64,000 nucleotides of DNA from Daphnia pulex. Its lineage: Eukaryota; Arthropoda; Branchiopoda; Diplostraca; Daphniidae. The stretch is from NCBI RefSeq assembly GCF_021134715.1, contig NC_060018.1, positions 5,287,501 through 5,351,500 of the forward strand, in the 5' to 3' direction. The first letter of the stretch is position 1; every line of letters starts with the position of its first letter. The position numbers and the translations under genes are program-made. This document shows, one piece after another, positions 1 to 13,600 of this stretch. The notes below the pieces were generated by a model. That model did no database searches and was not told where the DNA came from. It saw only the letters and a list, made by a program, of their open reading frames with translations.

Positions 1-3000
1 TTTCAGAACGAAAAGGAGTAAAATGGGGAAGAAAAAAACGACTAACGTGTGCGTAAATCGAATGACGACAGAGTGAACGAAGGGGAGAAAAAAAGAGAAA
101 AAACTGAAATATGGATGCCGGCCAACAGACGGAGGTAAAGCCATGACGTACTGGCAATGTGCCATTCTGTGTGCAAGAACTTTTTTGACGCCATAAAAAA
201 CAAACAAAAAAAGAAAACACACGTAACAATTTAATGTTTTTTTTTGTTTTTTGTTTTTTGTTTTTAAAGAAAAATTAATGTAATAATAATACGAGTTTGC
301 AGCACTGGGTTTGCCGCGTGATGTGAAGTTGACCGCTCTTTATGCGTGTTCTCCATCATCTCTCCCGATGGGATAAACACATATCAGATGTTATAAGCTT
401 AAATCAAATTCCCAGATTTCTTTAAAAGGCGCCACTTGAATATTCAACAGATTTCGACCGTTGATAGGATCACACGGGATCACACATAGTTCCACACGAT
501 GATACGCTTGAATGGCTCTTAGAAATTATGATTATTATCATCTCCTACCATCTAAGATAGATTTTTCCTTTTTTTTCTTTCTCTCTCCTCCCTTGTATAG
601 AATTAAAGATATGGAAAAATGTGCTCGAGTGTCTTGCTATTATTGAAGACGACTAATTTGATTAACGAATATAATAGACTGAAACTAGAAACGTCAAATC
701 GGATAAAAAGGTGGACACAACACAAAAGGGAGTTGGCGGTTGGTGTTGGATTTGAAAATTAACGGCCTGTGCTCGCGATGGCCATTATTGACGCGCATCC
801 AACACACAAGAGTTAAAGGGTTGTAACGCGATTATTGCAATTGGATTAGCTGCGCTTCGAGGCTCTGCCCATCTCCAATGTCTTCTATGTACATTATCCA
901 TCGCCCTTTTGCTTGCCCAGCGCGTTAAATGGTGTGCCCAACACTTTCCGTATTATTATTGTTCCTCCGATGTTGTCCGTTTCAAGTTTTCTCTCTTTTG
1001 TTGACAGTTGGCTATGCAAATTTCCACCATCCCATCGCAGGGGCGCGTCTTTTTTCTTCAAGGTATATAGTATGTACCCGTTTCCGGCGGAAGGATCTTG
1101 GCTGGAAACCACCCCCTCAATGGGGAAAAAAAAAGCGCTTTCACCCTCCTCAACCCAACAACTGTGTGTGCACAGTCCCCAATCAAAAGTGAAAAAGTGT
1201 ACCAGTGCGCTCGTGTTTTTTGACTGGTAAAGAGCGAGGGTGGAAGAAGAAGAAGAAGAAGAAGTAAACGAACTTGCTCCCCTTCTTATTTCTCCTTCTT
1301 CTGTCTTCTCTACGGATGCCTAATAATTCGTCTCTGAATGTTCCAAGAGTTTTTTAGTTTTTTCTTTCTTGGCTGCTGTTGGGAGGGGGGGAGTTTTGAA
1401 CTGCGGCTGCTGGAACGCACATGGCATTTCGTTGGAGCTCAAGGAAATAACGGCGGCAGTTGCCATGTCTTGTTGGGTCTTTTTGAACTCCTCCTCGTCC
1501 CTCCCTCGCGTCCACCTCCTTTACAGGAGCTCCCGAGGACGACTCCTCGACTCCTCCGCAACACACAGGCGACACACACGTGCGCAAAACACACATCCTT
1601 CCTCCCTTGTACATAGCCCCACGGCTCCGGTTCTCCGTCTTCTATTTTATTTGACTGCGGCTCGCTCTCTCCGAGGCTGTGGACTGAAAACAAAGTTTCA
1701 ACCTTTTTGAACTGCCGCTTCTTTTACGAACGCTAAAGCCTCTCGCTTAAGCCCAAAACTGTGGTAACATTCTGCAACCTAACGATTGAGGATCGACAAC
1801 TCCCCCCCCCCAACAGAAGTTTGAACCGATTCTTAAACAGATGAGACGTCCAATGATGATGTCAAATTTACTAGAGAAGAAATGACGGTTATAAATAAAT
1901 TGACATCAGGTCGGTTATTAGGTAACTCTAACAGTTAACCCAATGTGAAACTATGGAGGGCAAAAGAAATAAAGGTCTCGCCGGTTGAAAATAGAAAACG
2001 CGCTCATCATTTTGATAAATTCAGTTCAAAATGGAAAGGAGAGAAAGGAAAACTTTGACGGGGGGGAGCTAAAAAAACCCATCCTCTGATCGATGCTTCT
2101 ACTTTTTCCCAGAAAGACAAAAAGCCAAAAAGAAACAAATGATGTACACACATCACAAGAGAAACTGGGCGACAGAGAATAACGACTTTTTTTTCTTTCT
2201 TTCTTTCTTAACCCTCGATCATGTGTGAAACGAGCATGGCGAATGTTTAGCGCGCGCGGTCAACGTTCTCAAATGCGCTGCTGCTGTGGAGGAATAACAC
2301 GGTCAATAAAGTCATTAAAAAACACATCCAAGCCAATAATGAAGGATTCTTTTTTCTTCTTCCCCATCTTCTTTTGTTTTCTTTCTTTCGGTCGTCATCG
2401 TCATTGCATTTTCCACCGTACAAACCGAGACAGAGAGAGAGAGAAGAATACAAGTGGAAAAAAGAATAAGAAGAGCCCCAAAGTCCATTAAGAAAGTGGC
2501 GAGTCATAAACGTCCGCGCCATTAAACAAATAGGCATCCGAGATATTTTCCTAGAGCCTTTTTTCGTTTGTTTCCGTGGAAAAGAAGAAGAAGAAGAAGA
2601 ACCGTAGTCTATACACTCTGTGTAGATGTGGTGGTATAGGGGGATGAAAACAGAAGCAGAAGGAGCAGCCAACCAACCAGCCAACCAGCCAGGAACATTT
2701 TTATTTCAAAAATAACTCGGAGCAGCAGGAGCAGCAGACGAGAGGAGACGGTGTATATACCGTGTGTTTGAGTGAGTGTGTATGTATATATGCTCACCTA
2801 TAACTCATGAATAAATGGGCAGAGAGAGAAAGAGAGAGAAAAGGAAGAAGGAGTGAAAACACACACACAGAGAAACCCAACATCTTCAGATGAAGATCCA
2901 ACAACATGGAAACGCGCGGAGGAGCCGAGAAAGGCATAAAATTTCATGCGCTACCACAACGTGGATGGCACTGCACTGACAGACTTAATGCTATTGACAC

Positions 3001-4328
3001 ACACACACACACAAACACACATTGGAGAGCAGTAGTAGTTGAGAAATATATAAAGCAGAGACAGCCATTTTTGTGTTTTTTCCTTCTAGCTCTGCTGATA
3101 TTTCGTGAACGCGTTTTGTTTGTGTGTGTTTTTTGTGTTGGCCCTTCTGCTGGTGCCCTCAGGAGCGATCGGCTGGCGCTCTCACGATGCTCCATTTGAC
3201 CCGCTTAATATAACCGCACGTTTTTTTTTTCACCCAGTATTTATTGGGATGGAATGTTGAGATATGTGGGAGTCTCTCCCAACTTTCTGTACGGCCAAAC
3301 TGTACAATGTCTGTGCCATAAGGCTGCCCCCCTTTTACTCGGATTGAATTACGTCATTCGCAGCCGACCGAGCAGACCCTCCAAAAAATGATGTGGGATT
3401 TAAAGAACCCCCCTTCGATTTAAAAAACGTAACATCACACTCGATGGAAAAATAAAAAAAGCATTCCTGTAGGAGAGACATAAATAAAAAAAAGGCTTTG
3501 ATCAAAAGAAATTGACGGGCCAAGTGCTGCTGCTGCTGCTGCTGCTGCTGGGGGGAATGAAGAAGAAGAAATTGAGATGTTGGGAACTCAATTGAGCGAT
3601 GCGATCGGGTTGAATTCCATGATCGGCTGCTCGAATTTTTTCGCTTTCATTCCGATGTTACACAAACCATATGTCTACTTCTATTGTACAGTATGTATAA
3701 GTGTTTAGCATTATTGAAATTGTATCGTTTTAAAAAAATGTGGCGCCCTTTTTCTGGTAGCTGGGATTTTTGTTGGTGATTTTTCTTATGAAAAGTCGCA
3801 CTTTCCGTTTCCATCCAATTTCACCCAGACCAGGCAGCGTTTTATAGATACACAACACTCCGGGGAGTGGGACGAGACGAATCTATGAGCGGCATCGGAA
3901 AAAAATTTAATCGCAAAATTCCTTTTTTTATTTTCGCCGTCCAGCGCGACAATTTTGGCGGCGACAGACAAAAGGAATTTTGATTCCCGAGAGGGGCCAA
4001 CATTTGCAATTGCTTAAGGTGCACTCCCCACCCTCCTCTTCAAAAAAGAAAAAAATGTTTTCCATCATCGAAAGGCCAAAGAAGATTTTCCGCCGATCGA
4101 CAGATTCGCCGAAAAACTCAAAGGGATCCCGCCGATTCCGCGCGCCAACACAAGAAAAAAAAAAAAAAAACATTTCCGTAACATATTTCCCATCGATTTG
4201 TTTTGGTCGATGATTTTGATCGAACGGTGTTGTTGTTGTGGGAGGGGAAAAACCGGATGGCCCGGATGAAAATTTTCTTATTTTATTCCATCGGAGACAT
4301 TACCATTTGAATGGAAACATGGGTTTAC
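1..4328. other. Non-coding stretch with simple repeats
   Basis: No convincing coding exon was found on either strand. The DNA is dominated by A- and T-runs, AAG/CTT blocks (for example 1246-1263 and 2583-2600), a C-run near 1802-1810 and a CA block near 2998-3020. If the minus-strand exon at 4329-4511 is real, this stretch would be the start of its downstream intron, because no following exon could be recognised here. That link is an inference. Confidence 0.5.
3525..3550. repeat. (TGC)n microsatellite
   Basis: An uninterrupted 26-nt TGC/CAG trinucleotide run ending in a short G-run. It lies outside any gene I can support, so it is unlikely to encode polyglutamine. CAG/CTG runs recur through the first 40 kb of the window. 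Confidence 0.9.
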
Positions 4329-4511
4329 ACAGTGACAACCATTTTCTAGCTTCTTTTCTAAGTCTTCAAGTTGCAACGGAAATTCTCTCTCGTCGCGGGT
4401 GCTATCCATGTGTTCTCTGAACTGTGCGCGCGCGAGGAGCCGGAAGGAGGGAGCGCTGGAGGATCGTCTCAGCGGAGAGTAACCGGACACATCAGATGAT
4501 GAACTTGCCAT
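4329..4511 (-). CDS. Possible first coding exon of an unidentified gene
   Basis: An open frame on the minus strand starts at ATG 4511-4509 and reads 61 codons to a candidate donor (TGT followed by GTAAAC) at 4329. The composition looks coding: a serine-rich start with a basic RRSSSAPSF stretch that resembles a phosphorylation or 14-3-3-type site, followed by an acidic, leucine-containing, probably helical segment (EFPLQLEDLEKKLEN). No low-complexity bias from simple repeats is present, unlike the surrounding frames. I do not recognise the family. Two other donors (after GAAAATG, and after CAAATG slightly further on) are possible, and without splicing the frame runs on to a stop near 4278. No second exon could be found to the left, so the gene would have to continue beyond a long intron. 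Confidence 0.35.
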
Positions 4512-7500
4512 AGTGTTTTTGTGTTACAGGGTGGAGCAGCGCTCGCGTCGCTAGGTATATCATCCTGAAAAAGTTTCTTCTTGTTTCTACTTTTTTAAAT
4601 TACATTCAGGCGCGCCGGGCAGATCCCCACCAGCAGAGAGATCCCAATGGGGCGTCGTCGTCTCTCCATATAGCACAGGCTATACTATATACAAGACTAT
4701 ATATTCCATATAAATATCTCTTCTTTCCTAACTGCTGCACTGGTTGCTATACTACCCCCTACAAACGTGTTTTCATAGCTAGCCAGAGCCAAGGCAAATA
4801 GCCAATCGGCCATTAAACCCCCTCTCCTAAAAACCCAAAGACACAAGAGGTGGAAAGAAGAAGGTCCGCTTGTCTCTCTAGCTCCAGCGATAGATCTGTT
4901 GAGATGCAAATGCCCCTTTTCGTCTCTCGTCAGTAGAGTCCTCACCAGCGTCATAAATAGGGGGGCCCCCACCCATTAAAAGACACTTGAAATTTATATA
5001 GGCCTATCATAAAATTTTTCAAAAAGAAACCAAAAAAAAAACCCAAAAACCAAAGGACAGCTTAAGAAATCTATGGGGCTATTATAGATGACGAGACTGC
5101 CAGGCTCATCAACGCCAAAACCCACCCGGAGAATATAGAGCTATATCTATTCCCATCCATATAATAATCCTTCGTCTATATATTTTACCCTCGGACGGAC
5201 TTGCTCCGGCGTTGAAACATTTTGCGCTTCTTCTTCTTCTTCTGCTCTCAGATCATTTCCGTTTTGAATGGCACCTTTTTGAAAGAAAAAAAAGAGGCCA
5301 CACTCTCGTATCTCGTCTCCGTTTTCCTTCCTGTGTGTGTTGGTACAGCTGACGTCCGGAGCTCGAGCGCACAAGCGATAGAAGCACAACTCCAAGGAAT
5401 ATAGAACCAATAGCGCGTCGCCGAGTCCATAAAAAGATTCAAAGCGGAGACGCGGGCGCGCGAGAGTGACAGCACACGCGCACACATTCGAAAATAAGAG
5501 GAGGGTCTCTCTTTTCTCTTTTCTCTTTTCAAGAAGAAAAGAAGAAAAAGAAATTTCAAAAAGGCAAAAGAAGAAGAAGAAAAAAGAGCGGACGAATAGC
5601 GATAGCGAAAATGATGGATCGTACAAGCCGATTATGATGGATGAATATTTGTGTGTCCCTACCAGCCACCACCACCACCATGTAGCTAGGTTGGTGGTGC
5701 ACCGTGCGTCCTGTTGTTGGACCAGTTGTGTGTGTACACAAGTATAGTGGCCATTTGGCCGCTCGGGAAAAGGAAAAGAGAATCGCGAAAGGCTCCACCC
5801 CACCGACACCTTTTCAATAGTGGCGAATAGAAAAGCAAATGATTTCCGATGCTCCACATTTCTTAAAAAAGAGCAGCAGTCGTTGACGGACAACTCAAAA
5901 GGCATAATAAGAATAGGCTTCTTTTTGGCAAGGGGAAAAAGGTGTCTGCTGCCCCATAGATTATCTCCTGTATAGCCACATCCTTCATACATGTAGGTAC
6001 ATATTTACATTTTTGAAATTTCAGAATTAGAAGAAAATTGCACACAAAAGGGCTGGCCATTTTCTTTTCTATTTTTTCCAAGGGCGCTAGCTCTCAAATA
6101 TTATTATTGAGATCGGTCAAACCCATCAGAAAAATCGCAAACTTTCTTTATATGTAGCCTACATGTGCCCTCTCCTGTCCGATATTCATCATCATCATCC
6201 CCGGAGCAAATGTTTCGACCCTCCTCATTTTTCCACGAATTTTGGGGGGAAATTTAAAAATAAATTTTTTTTTCTTCTTCTTCGGGGTCTCAAATATCTT
6301 TTTTCTCATGGATTCTGATGTTGATGAACTTTTCTCGGTCATTATATCCCTCACACAACTGATGATGATGCCAAGAGAGAGAGAGAAACCTGGACATCCA
6401 TCCATCCCATCCATCGTGGACAGATGAAACGGAGACGAAAAGTATAGAGAAAAAGAGAGTCGATGGCGACCAAATGATTCCAGCCCCCCCTATACACCCT
6501 CATGTTCCATGTGTTGGTCGCATGTGTGTCCATTTCACGCCGCGGGGACGGGCCAAAAGAAAAATAAAAAAAGGACGGAGACAATGTGTTGTCGGCCGAG
6601 GAGCGTTCGCCCGTCCATCCACAGACAACACCCGGACACACCAGCGCACCACCAAAGTGCAAACGGTCATTTTTCCCTTCCATGTTTTCCAGAAAAAGAA
6701 ATAGAAAGAAGAAGAAGAGAGCGATACCGCTACTGCTGCTGGAAACGTTATCCGGTTCCTCCGCCTCCTCCTCCTTCCCTCCCCCCTTCTCTCTCTCACT
6801 GGGTTCCGCCATTTTTGAGTCACACTGGGACACAAGATGATCCGGCAAAGTGACACCCGAGCACTTTTTCTTCTTCCAGTTTTTGTAGCTCGTCGGTTAG
6901 ACTTACACATTCTGCTGCTGCTGCTGCTCTATATATACGTGTCCTTTGCTCTCTTGTGTACGTGTGTATGTCTTGCCGAATGATAATAATAATATCAGTT
7001 CCCGCATTATTTTCGGCTTGCAACCCAATCATATCCTCCTTCCTTCCCCCCTTATGCCTACTACTCCCTTTTATGATTTACAAATATCCAAAAGGCTTCT
7101 CCGTTTGTTCATTTTCTGGGCCTATGCGACGGGCTAAAACTTATATTCCCACAACATTTCAATAGGCCGACTGCATGGCTAAATATTCTAAACGTGTTAT
7201 TCGAGTCACATTACAATAGATGAAGACGACACCTTTTAAATATAATCAGACATGTGTGTGTCGTAATAGTTGGAAAAAAAAGGAGGACAACAAATCATGG
7301 GGCCAGGATTATTCATGCGCACGTTCATACGACCCCCAGCTCTGTAAATCTATTGCATCGTTTATGTAATAGTAAAAGAAGACAAAAATAATCGCTAGAC
7401 ACGGCAATATAAGGAGCGCAGGATGTACCGGTATTTTCTTTTCTTTAAGCGGTTAAATCCGCGTATTAATCCGATCAGATCCGATGTCGCATATCCCCTT

Positions 7501-10309
7501 GGAAGAAAAAGAAAAGAAAATACCATAAATTCTTTTTGGTTTGCTGATGGCCAGCCCCTGGCCGCTGCCTATATGACCTCCTACACACATTCTACTGGGA
7601 TGATATTTTTCGTTTTATTTTTTTCCCGTTAAGTTTTATATACTACGCGGCGGAGGAATGCGCAGGCATTTCGAGTAGTTTGTTGGAACCTACAAATCGC
7701 AAACGAAATGAACGTGAAAAGGCATTTCCAACTGCTTGAAAATGTTTTTTAAAAAATAAATAAAGTTGAATAACAATCAGAAAAAAAAGGCGAAGGTCTA
7801 TAGTAGGCTAAATGGCGAGCGCTGCTTGATCAATAAAAATAGCTGGAAGGAGCCCATTTATTTCTATCATGGAAGCCATTGCGGATGGAACATGTAGGCC
7901 GCTAACTCCGACGATGCGCCCAATAAATAGCCGCGCCGAGCTGCGCTGCCAAATCAAAAGAAAAGGAAGGGGAATTTCATTTTGGGTCTCCAGTGGCGTC
8001 GGGAGTAAAAGAAAAAAAAAGGGACGAAGGATTCACGACCCATTCACGACGATCGCCATTTATTAGCGTAATAGCGCTATATTTCCACTGGAATGGGAAA
8101 ACGGCCTTCAGATTCGTTTTCTTCGCAACGAATCAAGAGAGAAAATAAAATAAAATAAAACGAACGTACGCGCTCAGCACCAAGGACCCTCTGATTCTTC
8201 CCCCCCCCCTGTCTCCAGCAGAAATTAAACGCGGCAAATGTTTTATCGTGCGTATAGAGCGGAACTGCTGTGTAGTGTAGCGGCGTCGCAACACTACACA
8301 GAGTCTGCAAAGGAGAACACAATCTCGATGGCGCATCAACCGAGAGAGGGAGAAAAAGAAGAAAAAAGGCGACACACAAACACACAGAAAAAAAAGGCAA
8401 AGACGACAGATAGCGCCAGATGGCCCGTGCGATCAAGATCTTCCGGTGCGTACTACTACAGACTATTTGGGAAAAAGGAAAAAAGAAAGAAGAAGCCGTG
8501 CAAATAAACGGCGGCGCAGCGACCAAGGGACGACTCGGCAAATATATAGCAGACAGGCGCCGTGTGGTGTGTGTGAAGGAAAGACGATGTTGATGAAATC
8601 ATCATTTCACCGTGCCCTTTCTTTCGGAGAACTGCTGGGCGAGAGACCGGAAGGAGAGCGGAAAAAGAAACAGTGAATTTTGCCCAACATCCGGTCATCT
8701 GTTTGCCTTTCATCCGCTTGACTTGTCTTCTTTCCAGAAGGTTTTTTTTTCTGTTTTCATTTGAGGTTTTTCGCGCCGGACGCAGCAGATGACAGACGAT
8801 TGTAATTTAAAAAAAAATATACATTTGGCGAAAATTCAATTCAATTGAATTAAGCGAAATTAATCTGCCTGACGTTTTCTTTCTTATTCCCAATAGATTT
8901 GACCGTTTTTTGGTAATGGACAGGATTCGGTCCCAAAGCTGAATTTTAAAAAGCCAAACTGATTTACGACATTAAAAACAGAAGACAAATTCGTCTGGAA
9001 TTCCATTGGCGTGATCGCAGTCGATGATTGGAATCAATTATTCACCTCGTTCTTCTCTATTCAAACCGCGCGCCATTTGAAATTTTTGGCTACGTGTTTG
9101 GACTGCGATGCTGGCGATCCGAAATTCAAAAAGGACAAAATGATAAATCCCAGCCTCCGTAGAGAATTGTCGTGAGAAAAATTCGCCTCATCAATTTATT
9201 TTTCACAACATTTCATTCCAAAATGACCGCCGTCCATTTTAGGGATCCCCTAATTGTCTGATTTATCATCATCGTTCTACAAGGCTTGGCATCGATGGGG
9301 AACTGGCCCGTAATTAATTGAGAAAATAAAGAAAAAGGGAAAAAAAGAAAAACTCCCAAAAAATGGCGCAATGGTCGTGTTGACCAACTGTCGGAGATAG
9401 CCAACACGCGATCTACTTCTTCAATTTCCAAAAAACTTTGAACCATCACGTACGTGTCGCCATATTTTTTTAAAATTTTGTTTCTCCCACCCAAAAAATT
9501 CCCCCCCAACGAAAATTCAAGTTTTTTTTCCTTCTTCTTCTTCTTCTTCTCCTCCCTGTTTTGAACTCGTCAAGAGAGTTAATGCAGTTAACTCGACAGC
9601 TAGCCGAGATCTGGACGAGATTAGAGAAAAGATGGAATGACGTTTTTCGTCTGCGCGCAAGAAAGTTTTGACTCAAAAGGAGAATTAAAACAATCTAAAC
9701 GAGTCTCTCCTTATATAATATTGTCTAAGCTACGAAATGCGGCCCAAAACGTCAACCATGTGGTTTTCATTTGTTTTGTTTTTTCTTCTCTTCTTCTCCC
9801 TTCGAGTCGTGCCCAGCGCACTCGCCATGGTTTCTTTTCCTTCGTATCGCTTTTGCATTTGTAGTAGTATGACGGACCCCGAAAAATAATGAGGCATTCG
9901 TTATCCACCAAATCATTTGAAGAAAAAAAAAAAAAGAAAGTCAAATACATTACGCAAAAGAGCAATTACGACACGCAATAACTGTGTACAACTCTTATAA
10001 ACGTCAATTTGAACTTCCTGGAATTGTTATTTTTGTTTTTGTTTTTATTCGGCGGTGGTGGAAGGAGGAACTCATTTCAACTTGCCGTTTTTCGGGTGCC
10101 AACCCGGACAGACCGGATGGCTTCACTTGAAGCTGAAATTTTTCGTGCCAATTAAGAGCTGCGAGAGGAGCAAATATGTGGCAAATGTGGGACACCAGGA
10201 GGCAGCCGGTCCGGCCTTTATAACCCAAGTATAGGAGCGACTGAATTTAGTGTCAAGGTTCCTGCGTTTTTATCCGTCCCAATATTTTTTTATTTTATTT
10301 TATTTATTT
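4512..10309. other. Non-coding stretch, repeat-rich
   Basis: No supported gene. It contains many poly-A and poly-T tracts, GA/CT blocks, GAA/TTC runs (around 5228-5242 and 5565-5580), and short CAG/CTG runs (near 6912-6930). Open frames here have the skewed composition expected from repeats (runs of F, K, R, S). Confidence 0.5.
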
Positions 10310-10681
10310 TTCTTTTTTTTTCTTTTGGGTGCTGTAGAGTGGCGCCGGGGCTCGAGAAAAAGTTGTTGCGGTGTTACTCCGGGATTGCATGCCCAAAGAA
10401 TAAGGTGTCGGGAATGTCGGCGTCCGCCATTATATATTTCTTCTCAACTATTTGGGAAATTCCTTAGCAACTAACCAAAAATTTTTGAAAAAAACTTCTT
10501 TTTTTTTCTTTTGGGTGCTGTAGAGTGGCGCCGGGGCTCGAGAAAAAGTTGTTGCGGTGTTACTCCGGGATTGCATGCCCAAAGAATAAGGTGTCGGGAA
10601 TGTCGGCGTCCGCCATTATATATTTCTTCTCAACTATTTGGGAAATTCCTTAGCAACTAACCAAAAATTTTTGAAAAAAAA
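10310..10681. repeat. Perfect 186-bp direct tandem duplication
   Basis: Bases 10310-10495 are repeated directly at 10496-10681. I could follow the two copies without a mismatch from the pyrimidine tract at the left edge, through the GC-rich centre (GGCGCCGGGGCTCGAG) and the TATATATTTC segment, to the A-run at the right edge. The second copy ends in a longer A-run. The copies begin in T-runs and end in A-runs, which fits slippage or unequal exchange at homopolymers. Complete identity implies a very recent event or an assembly duplication. Confidence 0.92.
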
Positions 10682-13600
10682 AAAAAACATTTTCTTTCGA
10701 GCTCTTTTGTCTTTTTTCGAAAGTCAAATGGATTTCTCCTTGCGGAATTCGGGCCGACCTGGGCAACACGATATTATATGTACATGTATAAAGCCTACGT
10801 GTAACGAATGCTGCTGCAGAGAGAATAAGAGAGAGAGAGAGAGAGAGAGACGAATTAAATTAGCACACACACGGCGAACAATAAAACACGAAGATATAAA
10901 ATGATTAAAAGAAAAAAAGAACGGTGGGGAGAGAGCTGCTGGGAAGAAGAACGTTGGCGGTCGGGGCTAGCTGGCTGGGCTGGCTGGCTGGTACTGTCGG
11001 GAGTAAATATAAGCCACCAAGGACGATGGGGAATAACAAGAGTGGACCACCCTTAGCTGCTGGTCTGCTGCTGTGCCGAGGATATCAACAAAAGAAGAAG
11101 TCAGAACAAGACAAAGGGAATAATAAAGAGCATTAAGCGGTGAATGATAAAGAGGCTGCTGGCCACTGATGAACGACGATTATTACACGGATGCCATTGG
11201 AGATTTTTAAAAAATAAGAAAAAATCTACGCCATCTCCTTACTGTTAAATTCTGGATAAAATTACAAGAAGAAGAATCGCGAATAAAATAATAAACGGAT
11301 AAATTCGCTGACCATTGGAATCAAAAAAAGAGAGAAACAAAACATCAAGGGAATAACCGCGAGCAGGTAAATCTTTGGCTCATGAGATAAGCTTCCAGAG
11401 ACGATAGATCGTAAATTTACTGGCGAAAAAAGAAAAAGTAAAAAGAAACTGAACAAAAAGGCCTCGCAGAAGATTATACACACGCAGCGCACTCGTTTGG
11501 GGCTATAACAATCAATTGAAAAGGGGCACAGTCCAGCTGCTGCTGCTGCTGCTGTTGGTGGACATTTCCAAAGAAGAAATAAGTCAAACGAAACAGACAA
11601 AAAAAAAGAAAAAAAGATCAAAAGACAAGTCAGAGAAACACGTGCGGATCGTCATCATCGTCCCAGTTAAAAACTCGTCGCGTAAATCTCAGAGACAAAG
11701 AAAATTTTTCTCTTTTTAGTTTCACTTCCGATTTTTCTGTTGGGACCTCGGCATTTTCCCTGGGTTCACATCGGTGGCGATGATGGCCATCTGCTGTGCA
11801 GCGACGGGCCAGGAGGAGTAAAAATCCGCCAATGTGACGTTGTGTATTTCACCTTGGTGCTGGTCTTCGCTCATCTCTTCTCGTTCATCATCATGTCCCG
11901 CGTGAATAATAACGACCGTCTCCCAGGGGCCGCTGCATTCCGCACCGGACAGAGCTCCGGACGACGGCCGTTAAGTTTCTCTATGTCTGAGAGAATTTCA
12001 AATGCGAGCCGAGCTGTACATAAGACATCTTTTCTCTCTCTCTCTCAGTCTCTCTCTCATGTCGCCGCCCTTTTGCGCGTCGTCTGTCCTCCACCGCTCG
12101 TCATAAGAGTTAAGTGATTTATACGGAGCCAGACAGACGGACGGATGAAGCGATAGTGTGTGCGCGAACAAAAGCAAAGAAACAAACAACCAACTTTATA
12201 TATACCCAGGACGACGGAGAAGAAGAATCATCATCATCTTTTTCTCTGTCTGGCTGTCATTTTTTTGTTGGACAAACAAACAACCGCCATCGTCAGTTTC
12301 AATCTTTTTTCGTACATTCAAAAAATGACTTGAGTTCAAATGTTGAAATCGCAAAGCTTTTTGAGTTGCACAAGATAGTATATAGTCAAATGAGCAGCAG
12401 GAGAGTGAAAAAAATAGATAAAAAAGAAAGAGACCCCCGCCATAGGCGACGTGTGTCCAACGGACATGGGGGGAATAGTGTCCGGTTACCAACAACCCCA
12501 ACCGGCAAAAGCAAAAAGAAGAAAGAAAATAGAAATTGGAAACAGCGAAAATGTGTGCGTGTGACTGCGGTTGATTTCCCTTTTTTTCCGAGTATATTTC
12601 ATCCTATCTCAAAACGTATGTGACACCCAAAGGGAGAAACAAGAAAAAGCGGCGAAACGAACTTACTACTTTTGATGTTTGAAGCTGCTGGACGGGGTTG
12701 ATCCGGTTGTGACCTCTTATCCGCCGTCGGATGAGTTGATAATGACCTTTTTTTTTCTTCTCTCAACTTGTCTTGTTGCTTTGTCTCGCCTGTCCATCAC
12801 CATGTGGGGTTTGGCAGGGTTGAGGAAAAAAGGTGGCAGCCAGTTGTTCGACCGGATCTAGGGCTCCCTTCCAACTAATTTCGGTTGGTTCCGTCTGTTT
12901 TTCACTTTCGAATTGAGCACCCAGCGGTCACCGAAATATGTCCATAACTAAAACCGCCCATGTGGGATGTTGTTCACCATTGGAAAATTCAGGCCGACTT
13001 TGTCTCTTTTAGCGGCCACCAACAAAGAAACGCGGAGGGATCGACGGTTCCCATACATTTGGTAATCAGGTTTCACGGCCTATCACGGGGATGATGGACT
13101 TTCTAGCGCGGGTAGGTCTCATTTTCAATTCATTTTTGGCCAGCACAACAAACAAACGACATGCGAACGAGCAACAGGCCGAGCCCGAAATCAAACCACC
13201 CCCTAAAAATAATAAAATAAAACTTTTTTAAGAAAATAAACCTGCGGGCAGTATTATTATTCCGTCGTAAAAAGAAGAAAAAAAGATCCCCCCTCCCATC
13301 ATCTTAAAACTAAACCAACCCCCGTCATTTTTTGGTGTTGTTTAATTATTCACGTTAATAGCGGTCAAGGGGGCACGGTAAGCAAAAAAAAGAAAAACAT
13401 CAAACGACCTGAGGTGGTTATAGACCCAAAAGTCACCACAACCAAAAAAAAAAGGAAATCTATCTGAAAAAGGTAATCAATAGAATAACCTATTAGAATC
13501 CAAGTCAGTTATGGTCTAAAGTCTTATATAGTGTCTATGTGTGTGCATATATATATGCTGGAGCAGGAGAGATGCTGGCTTAATAAATCACAGCCGCGTC

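Noticed and set aside
5147..5992. Long minus-strand open frame of 281 codons
   Set aside because: It is made largely of translated CT/GA and TTC repeats (runs of F, S, R, E) and shows no domain. Length is explained by the biased composition.
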